A stretch of 33,765 nt of DNA from Deltaproteobacteria bacterium (GCA_016927815.1 JAFGLY010000069.1:1-33765), one strand, 5' to 3'; numbered from the stretch's first letter, positions 1 through 8,251 are shown. Numbers and translations: made by a program. The notes: a model not told the origin generated them from the sequence alone.

Positions 1-53
<53 letters not shown>

Positions 54-208
54 CTTCAGTCCCCCTTCCAGCTTCCCCCTGACCAAGAGGGCTGCACCCT
101 CCTGGACCTCCCCCTCGAACCCACCAAGGAGATCCCTACGGAGCTTCCCCGAGACCTTCGTACACCCCTTGACGGGGCGCTCCAGCCCTCTCCGCCCTGC
201 AGCCTCCT

Positions 209-222
209 TACAGCCTACAGCC
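209..222. repeat. TACAGCC heptamer repeat, copy 1
   Basis: Two tandem copies of TACAGCC, with a more diverged copy (TGCAGCC) a few bases before, lie directly behind the TAG stop of the minus-strand gene that ends at 225. The same heptamer recurs at 7044-7099, also directly behind a minus-strand TAG stop. The remainder of 52-224 holds no gene I can support. Confidence 0.6.
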
Positions 223-224
223 TG

Positions 225-1454
225 CTACGTCGGGGTCTCGTACTTGCTGTAGTCGGGCTTCTCCTTCTTCCGGCGCAGGAGCAGCACGACGACGAGGAGG
301 AGGAGGATGCCGACGCCCGCGATCGGACCCCAGAACATCGGGCTGGACTGGCGATACTTGACGATGTACTCGACGTACTTGGCGATGCCCACGGGCTGCA
401 CACCACCCTCGGGCCCGGTGAACTTCATGTCCGTGAGCGTGGCCTTCATGGCCGCTTCGAGCGGCTCGCCCCGATCCTTGGCCGCAAGCCCCCACCCCAA
501 CAGGATGCCCTTGTTGAAGGGTGCGATGGCTACGAGCAGCTGGTCGTTGGGCGCAGGCGTGCGGTAGAAGAACCCGAGGCGATCGCCGACCAGGATCTTC
601 TCGGCATGGGGGGTTTCGGTCTTCTTGGCGAAGAACCGATCGTAGACGGCGGCTTCGACGCCGTCCCAGGAGTGCTCGTCCACCTTGTCGAGGTAGAGGC
701 CGCTCTGGCAGAACATCATCAGGTCCGGATCGGCATTCGGGAGCGGGTGGATGGCGACGAAGCACTTGTCCGGGTTGACCTGATCGTGGCCCAGCTTGGC
801 GATCCGGTTCACGACGAGGGGCATCTCGGCCGGGGTCGGGCGGCGCCACGTCGCGGGCAGGGTGGTGGCGTACTGGGCCTTCTCCACCGCGACCGGGCCC
901 CGGTACTCGTCGAGCGGATCGGCGTCGCGTTCCATGGCGATGTGCTCGACCAGGTACTCGAGCGCGTCCTCGGCGACCTGGACGTTCCGCAGGTTGGAGA
1001 TGAGCGCGATGTGGATCGTCTTGGCGCAGGCCGGAATCGCCACCGACTGCCACAGGCCGTCGGGCCCGGTCGGGCTGAACTTGAACGAGAGGTCCACGCG
1101 ATCCACCGTCCGGCCGGCGACGGTGACGACCTCCGTGCGCTCCGGCTTGACGTCGACCGCCTTGACCTCCTCGAGCGTCTTGGTGTGCAGCTTCACCCAG
1201 CCGTCGGCCGCCTCCTGCGAGGGATCGACCTGGTAGGGGGTGAAGGACAGGTTCATCTGGATGCCGCCGTCCTTGGTCTTCGCCCGGAAGTCCCAGTCCG
1301 ACCAGCGAGACATCTCCCACCCGGGCGGCAGGTTGACGGTGGCCTGCACGTCCTTCATGTAGAAGGGCTCGGCCGCCGCGGGGGCGGCGAGTGCCGTACC
1401 CGTCGTGGCGCAGGCGAACAGGAGGGAGGCCAGGATCGTCTTCGTGGCGTACAT
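225..1454 (-). CDS. Exported protein with a C-terminal membrane anchor, function unknown
   Basis: 409 residues. The frame stays open much further upstream, but the start at 1454 is preferred: it has an AGGTGG ribosome-binding site at good spacing and begins a clean signal peptide (MYATKTILASLLFACATTGTALA). The body (about 30-365) is soluble and has no domain I recognise. Near the C-terminus is one hydrophobic segment (about 370-390) followed by RRKKEK and a short polar tail, so the protein should sit outside the cytoplasm, anchored in the inner membrane. The gene stands alone, divergent from the small exported peptide at 1650. Export and anchoring are seen directly; function is not known. Confidence 0.85.
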   Translation of the reverse strand: MYATKTILASLLFACATTGTALAAPAAAEPFYMKDVQATVNLPPGWEMSRWSDWDFRAKTKDGGIQMNLSFTPYQVDPSQEAADGWVKLHTKTLEEVKAVDVKPERTEVVTVAGRTVDRVDLSFKFSPTGPDGLWQSVAIPACAKTIHIALISNLRNVQVAEDALEYLVEHIAMERDADPLDEYRGPVAVEKAQYATTLPATWRRPTPAEMPLVVNRIAKLGHDQVNPDKCFVAIHPLPNADPDLMMFCQSGLYLDKVDEHSWDGVEAAVYDRFFAKKTETPHAEKILVGDRLGFFYRTPAPNDQLLVAIAPFNKGILLGWGLAAKDRGEPLEAAMKATLTDMKFTGPEGGVQPVGIAKYVEYIVKYRQSSPMFWGPIAGVGILLLLVVVLLLRRKKEKPDYSKYETPT

Positions 1455-1649
1455 GTTCGTACCACCTGGAGTTGGGGTTCCATCGCCAAGGCGATCAGAC
1501 GTATCTCGTGAGGACGTCCGGACCGCCGTCCACACCGTTTCCTCACAAACGCCTTGCGAAGAGGCGCGGGTCAACAGGCGGGTCGCTCCGGACACGGATA
1601 GGATGGGGCCCGAGTCCACTCGTGGCCTGAACGTTTCCCTGGAGGTCCC

Positions 1650-1886
1650 ATGTTCCGTCGCATGCTCTTCGTCACCCTGCTCCTCGGTGTGCCCTCCGCG
1701 TTCGCGGATGGACTCGGTGTGTCCCCCGGCATGGGAGTGTCGAGCCACGCCCACGCCTCCATGGCGGGTTCCGTCAGCCACCACGCGGTCCTGGCCGGCA
1801 GCGTGAAGCCTCTCTTCAAGGCGCTCCTGTTCGGCCGCAACGCGCGGTACGATCGGCCTCGCGAGGAAGGCGAGATCACCTTCTAG
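1650..1886 (+). CDS. Small His-rich exported peptide
   Basis: 78 residues with a clear signal peptide (MFRRMLFVTLLLGVPSAFA) and a predicted mature chain of about 59 residues. A GGAGGTCCC ribosome-binding site precedes the ATG, the same context that precedes groES at 9499, which supports real translation. The mature part has several His and Ser residues around 30-46 (HAHAS, SHHA) and a basic stretch ending in a polar tail. There is no Cys and no recognised domain. Metal binding by the His cluster is only a guess. It is transcribed away from the anchored protein at 225-1454. Confidence 0.7.
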   Translation: MFRRMLFVTLLLGVPSAFADGLGVSPGMGVSSHAHASMAGSVSHHAVLAGSVKPLFKALLFGRNARYDRPREEGEITF

Positions 1887-1949
1887 GACACGAGGCGCGG
1901 TCCGTCCGCCCGAACCGGGTCCATGGGCCGTCGGATCCGTGCCCGTTCT

Positions 1950-3449
1950 CTACCCTGCCGTCGTCTCGTCCAGCGGCGCGACTCCCGGAATGCCCGCGAG
2001 CATCCGGCCCGCATCGGCGATGAGGGCGCGCGTGCGCTCCGGCCCGGAGCGGCTCTCGGCCATCACCACCAACGAGGGCCGGTTGGACGAGGCACGGACC
2101 AGGAGCCACGATCCGTCGGCGCACTCGGCCCGGCCTCCGTTGAGGGTGAGCACCCGGATCACCGGGACCCCGGCGAGCGACCCCCCCGTGGCCGCGAGGG
2201 CCTCGAACCCTCGCACGATCTGCTCCACGACCTCGTACTTGCGTGCGTCGTCCACGTGGGGTTGGTAGTTGGGCGACGGGTAGGTGACGGGCAGATCGTT
2301 GGCGAGGTCCTTCAGGGTCCGGCCGCCGGCGTCCAGCATGCGCAGGAGCAGCAACGCGGACAGCAGGCCGTCGTCGTAGCCCCGTCCGTAGGGCGGCCGG
2401 AAGAAGAAGTGCCCGCTGCGCTCGAACCCCAGGTGGGCGTTCTCCCGTTCCACCGCCCGCTTGATGTACGAGTGTCCGGTCTTCTCCCAGGTGACGCGGC
2501 CCGGAAGGACCTGGGGATCGGCCACGAGGCCGGTGCACTTGACATCCACGACGAACCGGGGATCCGGGACGTCGGCGGCGACCCATCGAGCCAGGAGGAG
2601 GCCGACCTTGTCGGCGTAGAGCGTGCGAGCGTCCTCGTCGACCACGCCGATCCGGTCTCCGTCCCCGTCCAGGCCCAGGCCGAGGGCCTCCCCGGCTTCC
2701 GCCACGGCCTCGCACAGCGCGCGGAGGAACGACTCCGACTCGGGGTTGGGATTCCCGTGCGGAAAGGTCCAGTCCAGATCGGTGTGAAGCGGGATCACCT
2801 CGCAGCCGACGCCCTCGAGCACCTCCTCGGACACCGGTCCGGCGGTTCCGTGACCGGTCGCGAGCACGACCTTCCGGGGGGTCTTCAGGCGACCGCCGGA
2901 CAGGAGGTCCTCGACGTAGGCTCGCTTCACCCCGGAAACCGTTCGGTAGCCCCCCCCCGTGCGCTCGCGCACCTTGCCCTCCAGCGCGAGGCACCGAAGC
3001 CGATCCATCTCTTCGGGTCCCAGCGTGCGGGCGAGGCCGTGTCCCATCTTGACGCCGGTCCATCCGTTCTCGTTGTGGCTCGCCGTCACCTGGGCCAACG
3101 CCGGGATCCCGAGATGGAACTGGGCGAAGTAGGCCATGGGCGTGGTGGCCAGCCCGATGTCGGCCACCTCTAGGCCTGCACCCACCAGGCCGAGCCCCAC
3201 CGCGTGGGCGCACGGCTGCGAGTAGGATCGGTAGTCGTGGCCGAGGACCACCTGGCGAACGCCCGGATCCAGCTCCCGCAGAAGGGTGCCGAACGCGCGC
3301 CCCAAGCACACCAGGCCCGCCAGGTTCACGTCCCGATCCACGATCCAGCGGGCGTCGTACTCCCTGAAGCCGCTCGCGTGGAGCAACGGCTCCTCGATGG
3401 ATCGAGCGCTCCCGACGGGGTTTCGCTCCTGGAACCGGAGGTGGGTCAT
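1950..3449 (-). CDS. Phosphohexomutase (phosphomannomutase/phosphoglucomutase family)
   Basis: 499 residues of the alpha-D-phosphohexomutase superfamily, which moves phosphate between C6 and C1 of hexoses to feed sugar-nucleotide synthesis for polysaccharides. All four signature loops are present: the phosphoserine loop TASHNE (Ser124), the magnesium loop DGDGDR (261-266), the sugar loop FERSGH (342-347) and the phosphate loop RASSNRP (452-458). Two loops are atypical: the usual TASHNP has Glu127 in place of Pro, and the sugar loop lacks the common GEMSGH form, so mannose versus glucose preference cannot be called. The ATG at 3449 is the first start compatible with the domain; no strong ribosome-binding site is visible. 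It is last in a minus-strand run, 20 bases after the DUF1460 gene. Confidence 0.92.
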   Translation of the reverse strand: MTHLRFQERNPVGSARSIEEPLLHASGFREYDARWIVDRDVNLAGLVCLGRAFGTLLRELDPGVRQVVLGHDYRSYSQPCAHAVGLGLVGAGLEVADIGLATTPMAYFAQFHLGIPALAQVTASHNENGWTGVKMGHGLARTLGPEEMDRLRCLALEGKVRERTGGGYRTVSGVKRAYVEDLLSGGRLKTPRKVVLATGHGTAGPVSEEVLEGVGCEVIPLHTDLDWTFPHGNPNPESESFLRALCEAVAEAGEALGLGLDGDGDRIGVVDEDARTLYADKVGLLLARWVAADVPDPRFVVDVKCTGLVADPQVLPGRVTWEKTGHSYIKRAVERENAHLGFERSGHFFFRPPYGRGYDDGLLSALLLLRMLDAGGRTLKDLANDLPVTYPSPNYQPHVDDARKYEVVEQIVRGFEALAATGGSLAGVPVIRVLTLNGGRAECADGSWLLVRASSNRPSLVVMAESRSGPERTRALIADAGRMLAGIPGVAPLDETTAG

Positions 3450-3469
3450 GCAACGTCTCGGCCGAATGC

Positions 3470-4480
3470 CTAACCTGAGAACGCAGGTCCCGGCTCCGGC
3501 GGCGCTCCCGACTCCGGCAACGCATCCGGCACGGGGGCGAGGTCCGGCCGCGGAGCGAGGGCCCCGACCCGCGGACCCTGCTCCCGTGGAAGGAGCACCT
3601 GGATGCCGGCCACGGGCCAGCGGGTGTACTCCCGGAGGTGCTCGAGATACCAGACCAGCGAGTCGTCCCGGACGTTGTGCGTGCTCATGCGCGTCGCATG
3701 ACGCATCGTCGGCGTCTGCCCTGGAATCGTGAGGCTCACGTGGGTCACCACGACGGGCAGGTGGGCGACGGGTGTCCGGACCGTCACCACGATGGCCCCC
3801 GGCGGGATGCGCAGTACCGCAGCCAGGGCAGCCTCCAGCGGGAGGACCGGCAGGCGGAACTTGCCCGTGGGGAACCGCTCGTCGGGAAGGGCGAGCAGGG
3901 GGCGGCGGCGCCAGCGGCGCCAGACCGAAGGCGACACGTCCTTCTCGTGCACGACGGCCCCGCCCAAGGCCTCGGTCACGTCTTCCAAGAGGCCGTTCTC
4001 GATGTTCCTGGGTACCCACTCCCACTCGAAGAAGTGGTTCCGGCTCTGGTAGTCGGGCTGGGCGTTCCGGAAGCGGAGCGCGGTCCGGTAGGTGCCCGCT
4101 TCGGCCGGATCCGGCGCGAGCGCCAGGGCGAGCACCTCCTCCACGAACGTGAGGCAGTCGAAGGCGTCGTAGCGTGCGGGAGGATCCGGATCCGGAGCCC
4201 GTCCCTCGCCCGTGGGCCCGTCCAGGTACGGTAGCCGAAGGAAGGGCGTGCTCACCGCAGCCACCCGATCGCCGAGCGGCAGGTCCCGGGTCGTTCGGGC
4301 AACCTCGACCACCTCGGGAGGCACGGCACCTGTGTCGAAGAGCCCCGAGGGCGCCGCGGGCGCGATGTCTCCGATCCCGAGGGGAAGCCCGTCCGACCCG
4401 TTGGACGGCGCTTCCGGTTCTGCGCCCGCCAACACGGCCAGGGCCGCCAGGCAGACCAGGCCCGCCAGGCCTTGAGTCAC
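3470..4480 (-). CDS. DUF1460 family exported NlpC/P60-like protein
   Basis: 336 residues starting at GTG. An N-terminal hydrophobic signal segment (about 1-20) is followed by a domain with the hallmarks of DUF1460, a papain-like NlpC/P60 relative linked to N-acetylmuramoyl-L-alanine amidase activity. The likely nucleophile is the Cys in YDAFDCLTFVEE and the likely His is in RHATRMSTHNV, followed by the family's DDSLVWYL. The C-terminus is Pro-rich and probably disordered. The GTG overlaps the TGA stop of the preceding gene by four bases (GTGA, 4477-4480), so translation is probably coupled. The likely role is cleavage of cell-wall peptide or amide bonds in the periplasm; the substrate is inferred from the family. 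Confidence 0.85.
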   Translation of the reverse strand: MTQGLAGLVCLAALAVLAGAEPEAPSNGSDGLPLGIGDIAPAAPSGLFDTGAVPPEVVEVARTTRDLPLGDRVAAVSTPFLRLPYLDGPTGEGRAPDPDPPARYDAFDCLTFVEEVLALALAPDPAEAGTYRTALRFRNAQPDYQSRNHFFEWEWVPRNIENGLLEDVTEALGGAVVHEKDVSPSVWRRWRRRPLLALPDERFPTGKFRLPVLPLEAALAAVLRIPPGAIVVTVRTPVAHLPVVVTHVSLTIPGQTPTMRHATRMSTHNVRDDSLVWYLEHLREYTRWPVAGIQVLLPREQGPRVGALAPRPDLAPVPDALPESGAPPEPGPAFSG

Positions 4481-5760
4481 AGGCCCAGGCGCTTCTGGAA
4501 ACCGGCGACGCGGGTGAGCATGCCGTCCAGGCGAGGACCGTCCATGCGTTCGGCCGCCAGGGTGAGGGATCGCTCCACCAGATCCTGCAAGGCACCGTTG
4601 AGCATGCGTCGCTGCTCCACGTCCGGCCGTTTCTCGAGGTTCCGGGTGAGCGTGTCGATGTCCAGGGAGCCGTCCCGCTGAACCGTGACGCCGCGGAACA
4701 GGCCCAGGTACCTCATGGGTGCAGCCTGGAGCAGCGACAGGATCCGGACCCAGCCGGCGCCCGGACCCTCGATCTCCTGGAACTCCGAGGCCAACACGCG
4801 TAGTACCTCGTTGGTGACCTCGGCCTTCCGCCAGGCCTCCTCCCGGGAGAGCGTGGGCCCGCCGATGGCCAGCGTCACGACGCCGAACCGGTGAGCTCCG
4901 GCCGTCTCGCCGTCCTCCATCTCGAGAAGGATGTCGGCCTCCGGATCAAGCGACCGCTCCACGGTTCCATCCTCGAGATCCACGTAGTCCAGAAGGTGCT
5001 TTTCGACGACGAACTCCCCCAACCCGGCCGGTTTCTCCGGATCGATGCAGAAGCGCTCCTCCACGCTCGCCTCGACCAGAGAAGGATCGGGTGCGGCCGG
5101 CACCTCGTCCACGATGGGGACCTTCTCCGCCGCCAGGACCCCGAGGTCCACCAGGTCGCGAAGCCGGGCGGCGGTGGCGATCGGTGGTTCCGGGCTGGAC
5201 TCCAGGACCTCCCGCACGCAGGCCCCGTCCTCGACCAGTGCAACGAGCCCGGCATCCTCACGTCTTGCGGGCGTCGGGCCCCGGATCAGCCTCCAGGCGT
5301 CGCCCTCCTCTACGAACACTCGCGCACGCTCCGCGAGGGCACGTGCGCGGAGCAGGACGACCGACGGATCGGAGCCGAGCCTGGGCACACCGTCCCCCGG
5401 GAGGCCCTCGTATCGGGCGACGGCCCTCGCCAGGAGGAAGCAGGCGAGGTTCTCCTCGAAGCGGGCGGTGTAGGACGCGAGGATGGATTCGTACGGGACG
5501 CTGCCCGCGAGCAACTCCGACAGGGTGCCCCCCTCGGTCAGAGCCGCCTTGAGCCCCGCCACCCGATCCGGGTCGAGGAGGCCGGTGTGGACCATGCGGT
5601 GGAGGATGTCGCCGGCGTCGTGCTCCGAGGTGGCGGCCAGGACCTGGCCGCAGGCGACGTGCACGCGTACCGGGGCCCCCACGAGGTCTACCGACAACAC
5701 GCCGGTGGACCCGGCGGCAAGGTGCTTCAGCAGGGCGTCGAAGGGAGCGCTGGGCTGCAT
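4477..5760 (-). CDS. PATAN/DUF4388-like protein
   Basis: 427 residues, no signal peptide and no membrane segment, so cytoplasmic. The first ~95 residues (PFDALLKHLAAGSTGVLSVDLVGAPVRVHVACGQV and following) resemble the PATAN/DUF4388 domain found in delta-proteobacterial and myxobacterial regulatory proteins, often linked to two-component or gliding systems. The middle (about 150-240) looks like a winged-helix-type low-identity region; the C-terminal third (about 290-427) is helical with no known motif. It is translationally coupled to the DUF1460 gene. I see no catalytic residues, and a regulatory or scaffolding role is inferred from the domain only. Confidence 0.75.
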   Translation of the reverse strand: MQPSAPFDALLKHLAAGSTGVLSVDLVGAPVRVHVACGQVLAATSEHDAGDILHRMVHTGLLDPDRVAGLKAALTEGGTLSELLAGSVPYESILASYTARFEENLACFLLARAVARYEGLPGDGVPRLGSDPSVVLLRARALAERARVFVEEGDAWRLIRGPTPARREDAGLVALVEDGACVREVLESSPEPPIATAARLRDLVDLGVLAAEKVPIVDEVPAAPDPSLVEASVEERFCIDPEKPAGLGEFVVEKHLLDYVDLEDGTVERSLDPEADILLEMEDGETAGAHRFGVVTLAIGGPTLSREEAWRKAEVTNEVLRVLASEFQEIEGPGAGWVRILSLLQAAPMRYLGLFRGVTVQRDGSLDIDTLTRNLEKRPDVEQRRMLNGALQDLVERSLTLAAERMDGPRLDGMLTRVAGFQKRLGL

Positions 5761-5850
5761 GCCCGTCCCGGGGTGGTGGGCGAATCCGCTCCATCCCCGC
5801 TATCGGATCCGGCGGTTCGGGTCCAAGCGGACACCGCGTCCCAAAGGCGC

Positions 5851-6972
5851 CTATGGAGACCGGACGACCCGAAGGGCTGCATCCACCTGGAGATCGGGCG
5901 GTGGTGCAGGGGGAGGCAGGAGGACGGGGCCCGAGAAGGCCTGGACCCGTACGTCGGGCACGACACCCACGTGGCTCCAGGTGCTGCCGTCCGGCAGGAC
6001 GAGGCGCGCGGCCGGCACCTGCACCCACCGGGTCCGGTCGATCCTCACCCAGTCGGGCACGACATCCACGCCCGCGGTGGGCATGCCGACGAACACCGCG
6101 CCCGCGTCCGTCCGCTGGACTGCCGCGGCGAAGAGCTCCGCCACTCCCTCGGTGCCTCCGTTCACCAGGATGACGAGGCGCCGCGTCCAGCGGGTCGCCG
6201 GAGGCACCTGCAGGGTGTCGCGCACCTGGCCCGGGCCGATTCGTACTGCTGCCACCGGTTCGTCACCGGACAGGAACGGAGCTGCGGCCGCCGCGGCTTC
6301 CTCGGGCCGGCCGTCCCGGGTGTCCCTGAGGTCGAGGACCAGCGCCTCCCGATCCGCCACCTGCCCGAGGCTGGCCTGCAGGGAGCGGGCTGCTCCGCGC
6401 CCGAAGTGGTGGATGCGGAGAATGCGGTAGTCCGACCCGCGGGTCACGGTGACGGCGGGGGTGGTGTACGTCCGCGGTTCGAGCGATACCTCGAGCAGCG
6501 TCCCGTCCACGGCAACGACCTGCAACTTGAGGGCCCGTCCGGCTCGGGGATCGAGCAGCCGCCGGACCGCCGCGGGGTCCAGTCCCTGCACGTCGACGTC
6601 GTCCACGCCGACCACGACGTCGCCCACATCGATCCCGGCCTCCTCGGCGGGCGTGCCGGGGAAGACCTCCAGGACCCGGGCGCCGTAGCCCCTTGCCAGC
6701 AGCACCTCGAGGCCCACCCCGAACCGTTCGCCGCGTGCCTCCGCCCGGGCCCGCTCGACCTCGCCGGACGAGAGGATCCGGACCGCGCCCGAGGGATCCC
6801 GCTGCTCGAGCCAGGACGTGACGCCCTCCAAAGCCACGGTCCGCAGGGTGCCCACGTCCAGGCCGTCCGCGTGGACCTCCGCCACCCGGTCCAGGACAGC
6901 ATCCACGGAGGGTGGTGGATCGGCCCCGAGCGCGAGGCCGTGCAGACAGAGGACCAGAAGCACAGACACCAC
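5851..6972 (-). CDS. PDZ/S41 peptidase-fold protein lacking catalytic residues
   Basis: 373 residues with a signal peptide (about 1-17), a PDZ domain (about 85-165, GVGLEV...VFPGTPAEEAGIDVGDVVVGVDD) and an S41 (CtpA/tail-specific protease) core (about 180-355). Aligned by eye with the intact CtpA at 18862-20190, the nucleophile motif GSASASE becomes GTEGVAE (273-279), putting Gly276 at the Ser position. The lysine motif GKG becomes GVD (301-303), putting Val302 at the Lys position. DLRDNPGG also decays to DLRDTRDG. The reading frame is intact, so this is a probable pseudoenzyme rather than a dead gene. The start is GTG at 6972 with an AGGAG site about eight bases upstream. It may bind exported substrates or regulate another protease; that is inference. 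Confidence 0.88.
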   Translation of the reverse strand: MVSVLLVLCLHGLALGADPPPSVDAVLDRVAEVHADGLDVGTLRTVALEGVTSWLEQRDPSGAVRILSSGEVERARAEARGERFGVGLEVLLARGYGARVLEVFPGTPAEEAGIDVGDVVVGVDDVDVQGLDPAAVRRLLDPRAGRALKLQVVAVDGTLLEVSLEPRTYTTPAVTVTRGSDYRILRIHHFGRGAARSLQASLGQVADREALVLDLRDTRDGRPEEAAAAAAPFLSGDEPVAAVRIGPGQVRDTLQVPPATRWTRRLVILVNGGTEGVAELFAAAVQRTDAGAVFVGMPTAGVDVVPDWVRIDRTRWVQVPAARLVLPDGSTWSHVGVVPDVRVQAFSGPVLLPPPAPPPDLQVDAALRVVRSP

Positions 6973-7043
6973 GGAAGGACTCCTCGAAACCGTTCAACAC
7001 GGCCAGGGCGGACGGCCTTCCGCCGACCTGGCAGCCTGCACCC

Positions 7044-7099
7044 CACAGCCTACAGCCTGAATGCTGCGGACTACAGTCTACAGTCTACAGCCTACAGCC
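7044..7099. repeat. TACAGYC heptamer repeat array, copy 2
   Basis: CACAGCC-TACAGCC at 7044-7057, then four tandem heptamers at 7072-7099 (TACAGTC twice, TACAGCC twice). The array ends three bases from the TAG stop of the minus-strand anti-sigma gene at 7103. Read on the minus strand each unit carries TAG, and since seven is not a multiple of three, successive units place stops in all three frames. The same motif lies behind the gene at 225. Confidence 0.75.
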
Positions 7100-7102
7100 T
7101 AC

Positions 7103-7552
7103 CTAGTACCGATGCCGGACGGGTGTGTGGGAGGCCGGTGCGAGGCCGTACCCGGGCGTCATCGGTCCCTGGGCCTGGATCGGAAGCGGTGGGGTCGGCT
7201 CCTCTCCCCGCACGAGGTGCAGCCCAACGGCCAGGGTCAGGAGGGCCAGGAGCAGTGCGACCGTCCACCTCGAGAGCGTCACGGGCGAAGACCACCAGGC
7301 CTTCCAGCGGGCGGTCCGGGGCAGCGGGCGGCGGGCGGCCTCCTCGAGGGCCCGGTCCATCGACCCCCAGAACGACTGGGGTCGGACCGGCATCGGCACG
7401 GAGGGGCCGAGGGACTGCCGGCCGAGCACGAGCACGAGCCGGCGACAGGCCTCGCACGTTTCCAGATGCGCGGCCACCTCTCGGGCTTCGATCTCGGACA
7501 ACTGCCCGTCCAGGAAGGGCGCGATGCGATCGCGCACCTCGCCGCAGGTCAT
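7103..7552 (-). CDS. Anti-sigma factor with zinc-finger (ZAS) domain
   Basis: 149 residues. The N-terminus holds the anti-sigma zinc-binding signature H29-x3-C33-x2-C36 (HLETCEAC), with a further Cys3, as in the ZAS family that holds ECF sigma factors inactive. One membrane segment follows at about 92-113 (SRWTVALLLALLTLAVGLHLV), then a short Pro-rich extracytoplasmic tail. This gives a cytoplasmic sigma-binding domain tethered to the inner membrane. The ATG overlaps the sigma factor stop by four bases (ATGA, 7549-7552), the usual arrangement for a cognate sigma/anti-sigma pair. The signal that releases the sigma factor cannot be told from sequence. Confidence 0.9.
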   Translation of the reverse strand: MTCGEVRDRIAPFLDGQLSEIEAREVAAHLETCEACRRLVLVLGRQSLGPSVPMPVRPQSFWGSMDRALEEAARRPLPRTARWKAWWSSPVTLSRWTVALLLALLTLAVGLHLVRGEEPTPPLPIQAQGPMTPGYGLAPASHTPVRHRY

Positions 7553-8166
7553 CCGATCGCTCCACTGCCCTCCAGCACCTCGAGCACCACCGGGTGATCG
7601 GTCCCGAGGACCGCGCCCAGTCGGGCACGCGCACGGGAGAGGCGAGACATCACCGTACCGAGACGGATGCCCAGGACTTCGGCAATCTCGTTGTAGGACA
7701 GGTCGTCGTAGTACCGCAGAAGCAGGATCTCGCGGTGATCCCTCGAGAGATCCTCCATGCGGGCGAGCACCTCGTCCCGGCGCTCCCCGTCGCAGACCCG
7801 GTCGTCCTGCCCCGCGGGCATCTCGTCGCGCCGGCCCAGGCTCTCGAGAATGCCTCCCCGGCGGCGGCGATCCCGCACGATGTTGTAGCAGAGGTTGGAG
7901 GTGACGCGGAACAGCCAGGCCTTGATGTGGAAGTCCTCATCGAAGAGGCGCGCCTCGCGCATGGCCTTGATGAAGACCTCCTGCACCACGTCGTACGCCT
8001 CCTGCCCGTCCTTGACGATGTAGAGGGCGTGCTGGAACAGGCGGTCCCGGTAGGCGCGCACGACCCCCTCGAGGGCGGCGCGACGGTCGCGGCGCGCCAG
8101 TTCCTTGAGGGTCGCCTCGGCGGACACGGCCGAAGTCGGAGAGCGCTGGAGGGTGGAAGGGTTCAT
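7549..8166 (-). CDS. ECF-family RNA polymerase sigma factor
   Basis: 205 residues. The sigma-2 region lies at about 36-104 (DRLFQHALYIVKDGQEAYDVVQEVF, then HIKAWLFRVTSNLCYNIVRD) and sigma-4 at about 135-185 (LSRDHREILLLRYYDDLSYNEIAEVLGI with the HTH and SRLSRARARL). There is no sigma-1 or sigma-3, as expected for an ECF factor. The frame extends upstream to 8280, but ATG at 8166 gives the normal family length; the ribosome-binding site there is weak. It is coupled to its anti-sigma partner by an ATGA overlap. A GGAAC-N17-TGTC element about 60 bases upstream could allow autoregulation. Confidence 0.93.
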   Translation of the reverse strand: MNPSTLQRSPTSAVSAEATLKELARRDRRAALEGVVRAYRDRLFQHALYIVKDGQEAYDVVQEVFIKAMREARLFDEDFHIKAWLFRVTSNLCYNIVRDRRRRGGILESLGRRDEMPAGQDDRVCDGERRDEVLARMEDLSRDHREILLLRYYDDLSYNEIAEVLGIRLGTVMSRLSRARARLGAVLGTDHPVVLEVLEGSGAIG

Positions 8167-8225
8167 GGTGGGATCCGCGGTCGCTTGCCCGACGGCCCGG
8201 GCTCGCAGCGGCGTTCGATGGAACC

Positions 8226-8251
8226 GACACCGGAGGGAGGCGATCCGTTCC
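8226..8251 (-). promoter_or_regulatory. Possible ECF-type autoregulatory promoter
   Basis: On the minus strand, GGAAC (8251-8247) and TGTC (8229-8226) are separated by 17 bases, resembling the GGAAC/CGTC elements used by many ECF sigma factors. It sits upstream of the sigma gene start at 8166. The match is short and the region is GC-rich, so chance is possible. Confidence 0.25.

Noticed and set aside
7044-7099. CRISPR-like array
   Set aside because: Units are seven bases, tandem, with no spacers of CRISPR length and no cas genes nearby.
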